Notes under the pieces: generated by a model
What the model was told of the DNA's origin: nothing
The model's input: the letters and a program-made list of their open reading frames with translations, nothing else
Databases searched by the model: none
Made by a program: the position numbers and the translations under genes
Shown: piece after piece, positions 22,641-34,089 of the stretch
How positions within the stretch are numbered: the first letter of the stretch is position 1
Layout of the letters: each line of letters starts with the position of its first letter
Assembly (NCBI GenBank): GCA_017311185.1
Contig: JAESUZ010005534.1
Span: 62,001-126,000, forward strand
Reading direction: 5' to 3'
DNA from: Proteles cristata cristata
Lineage: Eukaryota > Chordata > Mammalia > Carnivora > Hyaenidae
DNA length: 64,000 bases

Positions 22641-23114
22641 ATGAGCCAATCAGAGAACTCTAGATGCTGGCAAGGATGCGGAGAAACTGGCACCCTCCTA
22701 CACTGTTGGTGGGAATGTAAACTGGTACAGCCCCTCTGGAAAACAGTGTGGAGTTTCCTCAGGAAACTAACAATAGAACTCCCCTATGACCCAGCAATAG
22801 CACTGCTAGGGATTTACCCAAGGGATACAGAAATGCTGAGGCATAGGAGCACATGTACCCCAATGTTCATAGCAGCACTCTTCACAATAGCTAAAACACG
22901 GAAAGAGCCTAAGTGTCCATCAACAGATGAATGGATCAAGAAGATGTGGTTTATCTATACCATGGAATACTACATGGCAATGAGAAACAATGAAATCTGG
23001 CCATGTGTAGCAACATGGATGGACCTTGGGGGTGTTATGCTGAGCGAAATAAATCAGGCAGAGAAGGACAAATATCATATGTTTGCATGTATAGGAGGAT
23101 TAGGAGGAACTTAA
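22641..23114 (+). pseudogene. L1 ORF2 C-terminal fragment
   Basis: A 157-codon open frame with [18 protein letters not shown], the conserved L1 cysteine-rich C-terminal segment, through DKYHMFACIGGLGGT and the natural stop. The 3'UTR with gaatgagcactgggtgttat and aataaactatttataa follows. Confidence 0.9.
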
Positions 23115-23332
23115 CGGAGGACCACGGGGGAAAAGAAGGGGGGAAATGGTGGGGGAAAGGGAGAGAGGCAAACCATGAGAGACTCTTGAATGCTGACAAA
23201 AACTGAGGACTGATGGATGTGGGGGGGAGGAGGGATGGGCATGGAGGAGGACACTTGTGGGAATGAGCACTGGGTGTTATGTGGAAACTAATTTGACAAT
23301 AAACTATTTATAAAATAAAAGAAAAAGAAAAA

Positions 23333-23349
23333 AAGAAACCAAATGTCAA
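23333..23349. repeat. Target-site duplication of twin-primed L1, right
   Basis: aagaaaccaaatgtcaa, identical to 21799-21815, right after the A-rich tail. Confidence 0.95.
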
Positions 23350-23391
23350 AGTGTAGAAGCTCTTTCTTTCCTGTTATATAGTACAGCCCTA

Positions 23392-23692
23392 CAAAATATA
23401 AGGACAAAGAAAGAGTTCTGAAAGCAGCTAGGGATAAAAGGTCCCTAACATACAAAGGGAAACCTATCAGCGTAGTTGCAGACCTAACTTCTGAAACTTA
23501 GCAGGCCAGAAAGGAATGGCAGGAAGTCTTCAATGTTATGAACAGGAAAAATATGCATCCAAGAATACTCTATCCAGAAAGTCTGTCATTCAGAATAGAA
23601 GGAGAGATAAAAGTCTTCCCTAATAAACAAAAACTGAAAAAATGTGTCACCACTAAACCAGCCCTACAAGAAATCCTAAGGGGGACTCTATG
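23392..23692 (+). pseudogene. L1-D ORF1 C-terminal remnant
   Basis: Reads as the ORF1p C-terminal domain, with a frame containing GKPISV-like and MNRKNMHPRILYP-like segments, ending at tga 23690-23692. An in-frame tag near 23501 breaks it. Confidence 0.8.
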
Positions 23693-23714
23693 AAGGAAAT
23701 GTTGCAAGAAATAC

Positions 23715-26700
23715 AAGGTACCAGAAACACCACTACAAACATGAATCTCACAAAGACAACAATGACTTTAAACCCATGTTTTTCAATAAGGACACGGAAT
23801 GTAAATGGAATAAATGCTCCAATCAAAAGACATAGGGTAGCAAAATGTATTTTAAAAAATCCATCTATGTGCTGTCTACAAGAGACTCATTTTAGACGTG
23901 AGGATACCTTCAGTTAGAAAAAGAGGGGATGGATAAATATATATCATGCTATTGGAAGCAAAGCAAAGCTGTAGTAGCCATACTTGTATTATCAAAACTG
24001 GACTTTAAAGTAAAGGCAGTAACAAGAGATGAAGAAGGGCATTATATAATAATTACAGTATCTATCCATCAGGAAAGGCTAACAATTATAAATGTCTACA
24101 CACTGAATTCAGAAGCACCAAAAGTACATAAAACAATTATTCACAAAGAGAAATAATCTTATGGATAAGAATGTGCTAATAGCAGGAGACTTTAATACTC
24201 CACTTACAGCAAAGGCTAGATCAACTGGACAGAAAATTGTTAAAGAAATAATGGACCTGAGCAACACATTGGACCAGATGGATTTGACAGATATATTTAG
24301 AAGTCTACATCCTGAGGCCATGGAATTCACTTTCTTCTCAAGTGCACATGCACACTCTCCAAGGTAGAATACATACTGGGTCGTAAAGCAAGCTTCAATA
24401 AATATAAAAGAATGGAGATCATGCCATGCACGCTTTTATCACAATGCTATGAAACTTGAAAGCAATCACAGGAAAAAGTCTGGAAAACCTCCTAAAACAT
24501 GGAGGTTAAAGAACACCCTATGAAAGAACGAATGGACCAATCAGGCATTTAGAGAAAAATTTAAAAATATAAAGAAACAAATGAAAATGAAAATACAATA
24601 CTCCAAACTCTTTGGGATGCAGCAAAGGCAGTCCGAAAGGAAAGTACATTGCATTCCAGGCCTATTTCAAGAAATTAGAAAAAGCACAAATACAAATCTA
24701 ACAGTGCACCTAAAGGAACTAGAAGTGGAGAAACAAGAGCACCCCAAACCCAGCAGAAGAAGAAAAATAATAAATATCAGGAGAGAAATAAACAACATAG
24801 AATCCAAAGAAACAGTTGAACAAATCAATGAAACCAAGAGTTGGTTTTTTGAAAAAATAAACAAAATTGATAAGCCTCTAGCCAGGTTTCGCAAAAAGCA
24901 AACAGAGAGCACCAACATAGACAAAATTATGAATGAAATTGATTTACTACAACCAATCCCTCAGAAATACAAGCAGTTATCAGGGAATACTATGAAAAAT
25001 TATATGGCAAGAAACTGGAAAAGTAGAAGTAGACAAATCCTCAACACACAGTCACTAACAAAATTCACATGAGATGTGATAGAAAAATCTGAACATACCT
25101 ATAACTAGTGAAGAAATGTAATCAGATATCAAAAATCTTGCAAAAAATAAGGGCCTTGGGCCACATAGCTTCCCCGGGGAATTCTACCAAACATTTAAAT
25201 CAGAGTTAATACCCATTCCTCTCAAGCTATAAAAAAAATTGAAGGAAAACACCTGGACTCCTTCTATGAAGCCAGGATCACTTTGATCCCCAAAACAGAG
25301 AGTGGCCACCACCACCCAAAAAAGAACTGCAGGCCAATATCCTTGATGAATACGGATTCAAAAATCCTAAACAAAATACTTGCAAATCAAATTCAACAGC
25401 ATATAAAAAGAATTATACATCATGATCAAGTGGGGTTCATTCCTGGGTTCAGTGCTTGTTCAATATTTGCAAGTGAATCAATGTGATACATCATATTAAC
25501 AAAGGCAAAATAAAAACCATATGATCTTGTCAATAGATGCAGAAAAAGCACTTGGCAAAACACAGCATCCTTACTTAATAAAGACCTTTGAGAAAGCCGG
25601 AGAGAAGGAACTTACTGAAACATCATAAAAGCTATTTATGAGAAGCCCTCATTTAACATCACCCTCAATGGGGAAAACTGAGAGCTTTCCTCCTGAAATC
25701 AGGAATACAACAGGGATGTCTACTATCACCACTGTTGTTTAACATAGTGCTGGAAGTCTTAGCAAAAGCAATCATAAAACGAATGGAAATAAGAGGCATC
25801 AGAATTGGCAAAGAAGAAGTCAATCTTTCACTCTTCGGAGATGACATGATACTCTACATAGAAAACCTGTCAGACTCTACCAGAAGCCTACCAGAACTGA
25901 TCCATTAATTCAGCAAAGTGGCAGGGTACAAAATAAATTACAGAAATCGGTTGCATTTTTATACACCAACAATGAAGCAACAGCAGGAGCAATCAAGAAA
26001 CTGATCCCATGCACAGTTGCATGAAAAACAAACAAAAAACCATAAAATACCTAGGATTAAACCTAACCAAAGATATAAGAGATCTGTATTAAGAAAACTA
26101 TAGAAAAGTTATGAAGAAAATTGAAGAAGACACAAAGAAATGGAAAAACATTCCATGCTCATGGATTGGAAGAATAAATACAGTTAAAATGTCATTACTC
26201 CCCCAATCAATCTACACATTCAATGCAATCCCAATCAAAATTACACAAGTATTCTTCTCAAAACTAGAACAAACTATCCTAAAATTTGTATGGAACCACA
26301 AAAGACCTCGAATAGCCAAATTAATATTGAGGAGGAAAACCAAAACGGGAGGCATCACAATTCCAGACTTCAGCCTTTACTGCAAAACTGTAATCATGTA
26401 GATAGTATGGTATTGGCACAAAAACAGACACATAGACTAATGGAATTGAATAATAGAAAATCCACAATTGGACCCACAAATGTATGGCCAATTAATCTTT
26501 GACAAAGCAGGAAAGAGTATCCAATAGAAAAAGGCAGCCTCTTTAACAGATGGAGCTTGGAGAACTGAACATGTACTTGCAAAAGAATGAAACGAGATCA
26601 CTTTCTTACATTATACAGAAAAACAAACTCAAAATGGATAAAGGACCTGAATGTGAGACAGGAAACCATCAAAACCCTGGAGGATAAAGCATAAAACAAT

Positions 26701-27834
26701 CTCCTTGATCTCCTCAATCACAGCAATTTATTACTCGACACATCCCCAAAGGAAATGGAATCAAGAACAAAAATGATCTATTGGGACCTCATTAAGGTAA
26801 AAAGCATCTGCACAGCAAAGTAAACAATTAATAAAACTAATAGGCAACCAGAGGAATGGGAAATGATAGTTGCAAATGACATATCAGATAAAGGGCTAGT
26901 ATCCAAAATATATAAGGAACTCACCAAACTCCACACCCGAAAAACAAAGAATCCTGTGAAGAAATGGGCAGAAGACATGAACAGACACTTCTCCAAAGAG
27001 GACATCCAGATGGCCAACAGACACATGAAACGATGCTCAGCATCCCTCATCATCAGGGAAATGCAGACCAAAACTACCCTGAGATATCATCTCACGCCAG
27101 ATAGAGTAGTGAAAATGAACAAATCAGGAGACTATAGATGCTGGCGAGGATGTGGAGAAACAGGCACCCTCCTACACTGTTAGTGGTAATGTAAACTGAT
27201 GCAACCCCTCAGGAAAACAGTGTGGAGGTTCCTCAAAATTTAACACTAGAACTCTCCTATGACCCAGCAATAGCACTGCTAGGAATTGAACCAAGGGATA
27301 TAAGAATGCTGATGCATAGGGGCACAGGTACTCCAATGTTCATAGCAGTACTTTCAACAATAGTCAAATCATGGAAAAAGACTTAGTAGCCATCAACTGA
27401 GGAATGGATCAAGAACATGTAGTTTATCGGGGCGCCTGGGTGGCTTAGTCGGTTGACCGTCCGACTTTCGCCTACATCATGATCTCGCGGTTCGTGGGTT
27501 CGAGCCCCGCGTCGGGCTCTGTGCTGACTGCCAGCTCGGAGCCTGGAGCCTGTTTCAGTCTGTGACTCCCTCTCTCTCTGACCCTCCCCTGCTCATGCTG
27601 TCTCTCTCTCTCTCTGTCTCCTAGAAATAAATAAAACATTAAAAGATTAAAAAAAAAAAGAACATGTGGTTTATCTATAGAATGGAATACCACATGGCAA
27701 TGAGAAAGAATGAAATCTGGCCATGTGTAGCAACATGGATGGACCTTGAGGGTGTTATGCTAAGTGAAATAAGTCAGGCAGAGAAGGACAAATATCATAT
27801 GTTTGCATGTATAGGAGGATTAGGAGGAACTTGA
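23715..27834 (+). pseudogene. L1-D ORF2 (endonuclease-RT), degraded
   Basis: Pieces in order: endonuclease start (RTRNVNGINAPIKRHR, then QETHF) at about 23775-23900; GDFNTPL near 24185; linker at 24581-25000; RT with [22 protein letters not shown] at about 25330; a catalytic region reading [12 protein letters not shown] near 25830, so the usual Ala is Gly; C-terminal cysteine segment [14 protein letters not shown] at about 27140. Frameshifts and stops lie between every piece. The SINE at 27429 adds a further break. Confidence 0.88.
27429..27657 (+). mobile_element. Young-subtype SINE inside L1-D
   Basis: Complete SINE from ggggcgcctgggtggcttag to an A-rich tail. Flanked by aagaacatgtagtttatc (27411-27428) and aagaacatgtggtttatc (27658-27675), an 18-base duplication with one mismatch. 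Carries the gactgccagctcg and cagtctgtgactcc variants of the young subtype. Confidence 0.95.
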
Positions 27835-28075
27835 CGGAGGAACAAGGGGGAGAAGAAGGGGGGAAATGGTGGGGGAAAGGGAGAGAGGCAAACCATGAGA
27901 GACTCTTGAATGCTGACAAAAACTGAGGACTGGTGGATGTGGGGGGGAGGAGGGGTGGGCATGGAGGAGGACACTTGTGGGGATGAGCACTGGGTGTTAT
28001 TTGGAAACCAACTTGACAATAAACTATTTGTAAAAAATATAATAAAATAAAATAAACATTTAATTTTTTTTAAAA

Positions 28076-28235
28076 GATGTGATTTAACTATACAATGGAA
28101 TACTACATGACAATCATAAAGAATGAAATCTGGCCATTTGTATCAACATGGATGGAACTCAAGGGTGTTATGCTGAGAGAAATAAGTCAGGCAGAGAAGG
28201 ACAGATACCATATGTTTTCACTTATAAGTACATGC
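28076..28235 (+). mobile_element. Extra L1 ORF2 C-terminal fragment
   Basis: gatgtgatttaactatacaa through accatatgttttcacttata repeats the ORF2 end already present at 27661-27820, but with older-looking changes and no 3'UTR after it. Either the right remnant of the older L1-D or a separate fragment. Confidence 0.75.
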
Positions 28236-28562
28236 TTTCTAAAAGGAAAAAGAAGCAACAAATATTTTAGTGCAAGTGGCACAATAAAATTGTATTACGT
28301 ATTGTGTTCTGTAGGGTGAATTGCAGGAAGTATGTTGGAAAGAAGTTTAAATGCAGAAAGAATAGTTGGGCTGCCTAAAAAATTAATAAAGAGAAGTTTG
28401 ATCTTAAGAAATATTAGTGGAATATCAGTGAAAGGAAACATAAATGGTACTTCGAGAAAAGAATCAGGAGAGTTTGATGACTGGGTAATATTTCATGACT
28501 CTCTAGCTAGTACAAAAACAATTATGACTTTTTGCAGAAAAAGCGGATAAAGTAAATGAAAG
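28236..28562. other. Single-copy sequence
   Basis: Two short adjacent open frames (28095-28319 and 28332-28550) have no recognisable domain and are probably chance. Nothing else seen. Confidence 0.4.
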
Positions 28563-28578
28563 ACCAGAGAACATTTTA

Positions 28579-28749
28579 TTTTTTTTTCCAGTTTTTTTTT
28601 TTTTTACAAATAGTTTATTGTCAAATTAGTTTCCACATAACACCCAGTGCTCATCCCCACAAGTGCCCTCCTCCATGCCCACCCTCCTCCCCCCCACATC
28701 CACCAGTCCTCAGTTTTTGTCAGCATTCAAGAGTCTCTCATGGTTTGCC
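28579..28749 (-). mobile_element. Very short L1 3' insertion (171 bp)
   Basis: Only the antisense 3'UTR end is present, from the T-rich tail through ataacacccagtgctcatcc to ctctcatggtttgcc. Exact 16-base target duplication accagagaacatttta at 28563-28578 and 28750-28765, so the event is complete and extremely 5'-truncated. Confidence 0.93.
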
Positions 28750-28765
28750 ACCAGAGAACATTTTA

Positions 28766-29144
28766 AGATATTTAACCCAAATTACTTTATTTGTTAGAAT
28801 AACATTCTAAAGATACTGTGGGATTATACTTAATATTGAACATGTGTTGATTTAGTCACATTAAATTTGTTACTTTCTAATGATTATTTCTTATTAAATT
28901 AACTTTCAAATAAGCTACAATTCTTTATTAGTAATTATGATTCTTTATTCAATATTCTACTCAATATGTCTTTTTTGTTACTTTATGGATTTTCATTATT
29001 GAGAAGAAATGTTTTCTTAGTAATTTTGGTTGCTTCCCTAAGAAAAATAGAATAACTGTTCATAGCAACCACCTTACATTCAACAGGTAATGGAGTTTTA
29101 GCCAAGGGAATTAGGTAAGAAAAATAAATAAATGAGATCTAAAT
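28766..29144. other. AT-rich sequence
   Basis: Nothing recognised. Confidence 0.4.
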
Positions 29145-29804
29145 CAGAAACGAAGGATTACCTCTATTAACAGATAAGAGGAAAATCCTAAAGAAACCAC
29201 TAAAATTCAGTAACAAATAATTTTCATCTTTTCTCAGCAAGATTGCAAGGTACGAGATCATTATAGAAAAATTAATTTTATTTTATACACTCACAATGTA
29301 CATTCTGAATATAAACTTAATAAAAATTATTTATAATAGCATCAAAAAGAACAAAATACTTTGGGCACCTGGGTGGCTAGTCAGTTGAGCGTCGAACTTC
29401 AGCCCAGGTCATGATCTTGAGGTCAGTGAGTTCGAGCCCTGCATCAGGCTCTGTGCTGACAGCTCAGGGTCTGGTGCCTGCTTCGGAATCTGTGTCTCCC
29501 TCTCTGCTTGTACCTCCCCTGCTCTCGCTGTCTCTCTCAAAAATAAGTAAAATTTTAAAAAAAGAACAAAATACTTAGCAATAAACTTAACAAAATAAAT
29601 ACAAAAAGTATACTTTAAAATCTGTAAAACATTGTTGAAAAAATTAAAGGAAATCTAAATAAATAGAAAAATATCCTATGTTCGTTGATCAGAAGATTCA
29701 ACATTGTTAAAGTGGCAATATTCTTCCAACTAATATACAGATTCAAAGCAATATCTACCATAGATTTGCAGAAATTAACAACATGCTTTTAAAATTCACA
29801 TGTG
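29145..29804 (+). mobile_element. Old L1M ORF2 fragment with two SINEs
   Basis: Sense ORF2 RT/thumb region: ataatagcatcaaaaagaac, aaatactta, atcctatgttcgttgatcag, acagattcaaagcaatatct. Interrupted by the SINE at 29363-29558 and cut at the right by the SINE at 29808. Much older than L1-B. Confidence 0.75.
29363..29558 (+). mobile_element. SINE (older subtype) in L1M
   Basis: Starts gggcacctgggtggctagtc, has the gctgacagctcagggtctgg body of the older subtype, CT tract and A-tail. Target duplication aaaaagaacaaaatactt at 29344-29361 and 29559-29576. Confidence 0.92.
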
Positions 29805-29807
29805 GTT

Positions 29808-30010
29808 GGGACACCTGGGTGGCTCAGTCGGTTATGCATCCACTTTGGCTCTGATCATGATCTCCCAGTTTGTGGGTTCGAGCCCCACGTTTGGCTCTGT
29901 GCTGACAGCTTAGACCCTGGAGTCTGTTTAGGATTCTGTGTCTCTCCCACTCTCTTTTTCTCTCCCCCACTCATGCTCTGTCTCCCTCTCTCAAAAATAA
30001 ATAAATATTT
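29808..30010 (+). mobile_element. SINE (older subtype)
   Basis: gggacacctgggtggctcag head, agttcgagcccc-like B box (gtgggttcgagccccacg), long CT tract, aaataaataaat tail. Confidence 0.92.
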
Positions 30011-30014
30011 GTAC

Positions 30015-30115
30015 AAAACTATGTAGCTAGTAAGAAATAGAACTGGAATTTGTGCCAGCGAATCTGGCTCCAGAATCTGTGTTCTTCTCCACTTTATTTA
30101 ACCACCTCCCATAAT
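30015..30115 (-). mobile_element. MIR fragment
   Basis: Antisense MIR: tagctagtaagaaatagaac, tggaatttgtgccagcgaat, ctggctccagaatctgtgtt. Typical of the tRNA-derived half. Confidence 0.55.
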
Positions 30116-30327
30116 CCTAAAGTATTTCTTACAGCTACATAAAATTATTTTAGAATGACAAATCACTTTAAAGTATTTGGGATACAGAGTTTTTAAATAT
30201 GTAGTGTTTTAATTAATAAACTTTGTTTTTAGAGTAGTTCTATGTTCATAGCAAAACTAAGTAGAATGTACTAAGCAGTATTTCCGTATATTCTGTGCCT
30301 GTCACAAACTGTCAATATCCCACACCA

Positions 30328-30344
30328 GAGTAGTGCATCATTTA
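30328..30344. repeat. Target-site duplication of L1-E, left
   Basis: gagtagtgcatcattta, repeated with one change (gagtagtacatcattta) at 36017-36033; both flanks are L1-F sequence that joins smoothly when L1-E is removed. Confidence 0.9.
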
Positions 30345-31607
30345 TTTTTTAAACAGTTTGTTGTCAAATGCGTTTCCATACAACACCTAGTGCCCTCCTC
30401 CAGGTCCATTACCCCCCTTTCCCTCCCCCGAACCTCCAACAGTCCTCAGTTTGTTCTCAGCATTCAAGAGTCTTTCATGGTTTGCCTCCCTTCCTCTCCC
30501 CCACTATTTTTCCCCATCTTCTTCCCCATGGTCCTCCGTTAAGTTCCTCCTAATCCTCCTATACGTGCAAACATATGTCATCTGTCCTTCTCTGCCTGAC
30601 TTATTTCGCTCAGCATAATACCCTCAAGTTCCATCCATGTTGCTACACATGGCCAGATTTCATTCTTTCTCATTGCCATGTAGTATTCCATTGTATAGAT
30701 AAAAAACATCTTGATCCATTGGTCAGTTGATGGACACTTAGGCTCTTTCCATGTCTTGGCTATTGTTGAGAGTGCTGCTATGAACATTGGGGTCCATGTG
30801 TCCCTATGCATCAGCACTCCTGTATCTCTTGGGTAAATTCCTAGCAGTGCTATTGCTGGGTCATAGGGGAGTTCTAGTGTTAATTTTTTGAGAAACCTCT
30901 ACACTGTTTTCCAGAGGGGCTGCACCAGTTTACATTCCCACCAACAGTGTAGGAAGGGGCCTGTTTTTCCACATCCTCGCCAGCATCTAGAGTCCTCTGA
31001 TTTGCTCATTTTAACCACTCTGACGTGAGGTGGTGTCTCAGTGTGGCTTTGATTTGTATTTCCCTGATGAGGAGGGATGCTGAGCATCGTTTCATGTGTC
31101 TGTTGGCCATCTGGATGTCCTCTTTGGAGAAGTGTCTGTTCATGTCTTCTGTCCATTTCTTCACAGGATTTTTTGGGTTTTTTGGGTGTGTAGTTTGGTG
31201 AGTGCCTTATAGATTTTGGATACTAGACCTTTTTCCATATGTCATTTGCAACTCTCTTTTCCTGTTCTGTTGGTAGCCTATTAGTTTAATTGATTGTTTC
31301 CTTTGTGGTGCAGAAGCTTTTAATTTTTATGAGGTCCCAATAGTTCGTTTTTGCTCTCGATTCCCCTGCCTTTGGGGATGTGTCAAGTAAGAAATTGCTG
31401 CAGTTGAAGTCAAGGATGTTGTTTCCTGCTTTCTTCTCTGAGGTTTTCATGATTTCTTGTCTCACATTCAGGTCCTTTATCTAGTTTGAGTTTATTTTTG
31501 CATATGGTGTGAAAAAGTACTCTGGTTTCATTCTTCTTCATGTTGATGTCCAGTTCTCCCAGCATCATCTGTTAAAGAGGCTGTCTTTTTTCCATTGGAT
31601 AGTCTTT

Positions 31608-31839
31608 TTTAAAAAACTGTTTTATTTATTTCTGAGAGAGACAGAGAGAGAGACAGAGACAGAGAGACAACGAGAGCAGGGGAGTGTCAGAGTGAGGGAG
31701 ATACAGAATCTGAAACAGGCTCCAGGTTCTGAGCTGGCTGTCATCACAGAGCCCAATGCGGGGCTTGAACCTACGAACGTTGAGATCATGACCTGAGCTA
31801 AAGTCGGATGCTTAACTGACTGAGCCACCCAGGTACCCC
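31608..31839 (-). mobile_element. SINE in L1-E (older subtype)
   Basis: Antisense SINE with GA-rich tract and head ending gagccacccaggtacccc. Exact duplication tccattggatagtcttt at 31591-31607 and 31840-31856. Confidence 0.95.
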
Positions 31840-32325
31840 TCCATTGGATAGTCTTTCCTGCTTTGTAAAAGATTGGTTGGCTGTATTTTTTTGGGTCCAG
31901 TTCTTAGTTCTCTATTCTATTCCATTGGTCTATGTGTCTGTTTTTGTGCCAAAACCATACAGTCTAGATGATTACAGCTTTGTAGTAGAGACTAATGTCT
32001 GGGATGATGATGCCTCCTATTTTGGTTTTCTTCATCAATATTACTTTGGCTATTCGAGGTCCTTTGTTGTTCCATACATATTTTAGGATAGTTTGTTCTA
32101 GTTTTGAGAAGAATGCTGGTGCAATTTTGATTGGAATTGTATTGAATGCGTAGATTGCTTTGGGTAGTAATGACATTTTAACAATATTTCTACTTCTGAC
32201 CATAAGCATGGAATGTTTTTCCATTTCTTTGTGTCTTCTTCAATTTTCCTCTAAAGTTTTCTATAGTTTTATTCATACAGATCTCTTATATCTTTGGCTA
32301 GGTTTATTCCTAGCTATTTCATGTT

Positions 32326-32360
32326 TGTGTATGTGTCTGTGCATGTGTGTGTGTGTGTGC
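32326..32360 (+). repeat. (GT)n tract in L1-E
   Basis: gtatgtgtctgtgcatgtgt then pure GT units, expanded at a position where L1-B has a plain T-run. Confidence 0.8.
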
Positions 32361-33379
32361 AATTGTGCATGGGATCAGTTTCTTGATTTCTCTTTCTGTT
32401 GCTTCATTGTTGGTGTATAAAAATGCAACCAATTTCTGTTCGTTGATTTTGTACCCTGCCACTTTGCTGAATGCATGGATCAGTTCTAGTAGGCTTCTGG
32501 TGGAGTCTGTCGGGTTTTCTATGTAGAATATCATGTCGTCTGCGAAAAGTGAAAGATTGACTTCTTCTTTGCCAATTTGATGCCTTTTATTTACTTCTGT
32601 TGTCTGATGGCTGATGCCAGGATTTCCAGCACTATGTTAAACAATAGTGGTGACATCTCTGCCATGTTCCTTATCTCAGCGGGATAACTGTCAGTTTTTC
32701 CCCATTGAGGACGACTTTAGCTGAGCGCTTCTCATAGATATCTTTTATGATGTTTAAGTAGGTTCTTTCTATCCCGACTTTCTCTAGGGCCTTTATTAAG
32801 AACGGATGCTGTATTTTGTCAAATGCTTTTTCTGCATCTATCGACAGGATCATATGGTTTTTACTTTTTCTTTTGTTGATGGGATGGATCACATTGATTG
32901 ATTTGACAATACTGAACCAGCCCTGTAACCCAGGAATGAATCCCACTTGATCTTGGTGGATAATTCTCTTTATGTGCTGTTGGATTCGATTTGCAAGTAT
33001 CTTGTTATATTCTGAGAGGTCGATTGTAATAAGTCCTTTTTTATTCATGCTTTTGTCTATTTAAGTGCTCTCTCTTTTCTTTTTGAAAACCCTGGCTAGA
33101 GGTTTGTCAGTTTTGTTTATTTTTTCATGAAGCCAACTCTTGGTTTCTTTGATCTGTTAAACTGTGTTTTTTGGTTTCTATCTTGGAGAATGTGCCATGT
33201 GCACTTGATAAGAAAGTGAATTCCATGGCCTCAGGATGTAGAGTTCTAAATATATCTGTCAGATATATCTGGTCCAATGTGTCGTTCAAGTCCATTGTTT
33301 CGTTCGTGATTTTCTGTCTAGTTGATCTATATATTGTTTTAAGTGGAGTATTAAAGTCCCCTGCTATTAGCACATTCTT

Positions 33380-33572
33380 TTTTTTTTCTAGGTGAGAGAG
33401 AGAGAGACAGCGTGAGCAGGGGAGGGTCAGAGAGAGAGGAGTCACAGACTGAAACAGGCTCCAGGCTCTGAGCTGGCAGTCAGCACAGAGCCCGACGCGG
33501 CTCGAACCCACGAACCGCGAGATCATGACTAAGCGAAAGTCGGACGCTAACCGACTAAGCCACCCAGGAGCT
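33380..33572 (-). mobile_element. Young-subtype SINE in L1-E
   Basis: Antisense SINE with tttctaggtgagagag, cagcgtgagcaggggagggt, the tgactaagcgaaagtcggac head and the young-subtype body. Exact duplication cctgctattagcacattctt at 33360-33379 and 33573-33592. Confidence 0.95.
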
Positions 33573-34089
33573 CCTGCTATTAGCACATTCTTATCAATAA
33601 GAGTGCTTTTGTTTGTGATTGTTTTATATATTTAGTTGCTCCCATATTTGGTGTGTAGACATTTATAATTGTTAGGTCTTACTGATGGATAGGCCCTGTA
33701 ATTATTATATAATGTCTTCTTCCTCACTTTTTACTGTTTCACTTTAAAGTCCAGTTTGTCTGATATAAGTATAGCTACTCCAGCTCTCTTTTGACTTCCA
33801 GTAGCATGATAGATATTTCTCCATCCCCTTACTTTCAATCTAAAGTTGTTCTCAGGTCTAAAATGAGTATCTTGTAGACAGAAAATAGATGGATTTTGTT
33901 TTTAATCCATTCTGCTACCCTATGTCTTTTGATTGGGGGCATTTAGTCCATTTACATTCAGTGTTATTATTGAAATATATGGGTTTAGGGTCATTGTGTC
34001 GTTTGTGGGATTCATGCTTGTGGTGGTGTCTCCAGCATCTTGTGTTCCTTGCAACATTACTCTCAGAGAGTCCCCTCAAACCAGGGCTG

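Larger units (their letters stand above)
21816..23332 (+). mobile_element. Young L1 with 5' inversion (twin priming)
   Basis: The right part (22641-23332) is the 3' end of an L1 in sense orientation, from the ORF2 cysteine region through the 3'UTR to an A-rich tail. The left part (21816-22640) is L1 ORF2 sequence from endonuclease to linker in the opposite orientation. The whole is bounded by a perfect 17-base target duplication, so both parts arrived in one event. This is the textbook product of twin priming. The exact duplication and near-consensus 3' end make it one of the younger insertions here. Confidence 0.95.
23392..28040 (+). mobile_element. L1-D: 5'-truncated L1 with ORF1 end, ORF2 and 3'UTR
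   Basis: A sense-strand L1 entering within ORF1 at about 23392 and running through ORF2 to the 3'UTR (gatgagcactgggtgttatt at about 27984) and A-rich tail. A SINE interrupts it at 27429-27657. Many stops and frameshifts show it is older than the twin-primed copy. The part after the SINE (27658-28040) looks about as close to 22990-23310 as two young copies would, while the part before it looks clearly more diverged, so the 3' end may belong to a second insertion. Confidence 0.88.
30541..33990 (-). pseudogene. L1-E ORF2, deleted and frameshifted
   Basis: Minus-strand remnants: C-terminal segment with CWRGCGKTGPFLHCWWEC (31156-30899), thumb/RT fragment at 32224-31964, [13 protein letters not shown] (32534-32319), and [20 protein letters not shown] plus [12 protein letters not shown] (33048-32671). 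Internal losses near 33005 (RT N-terminus) and 33165 (linker and endonuclease end), together with SINEs at 31608 and 33380, leave no functional enzyme. Confidence 0.88.
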
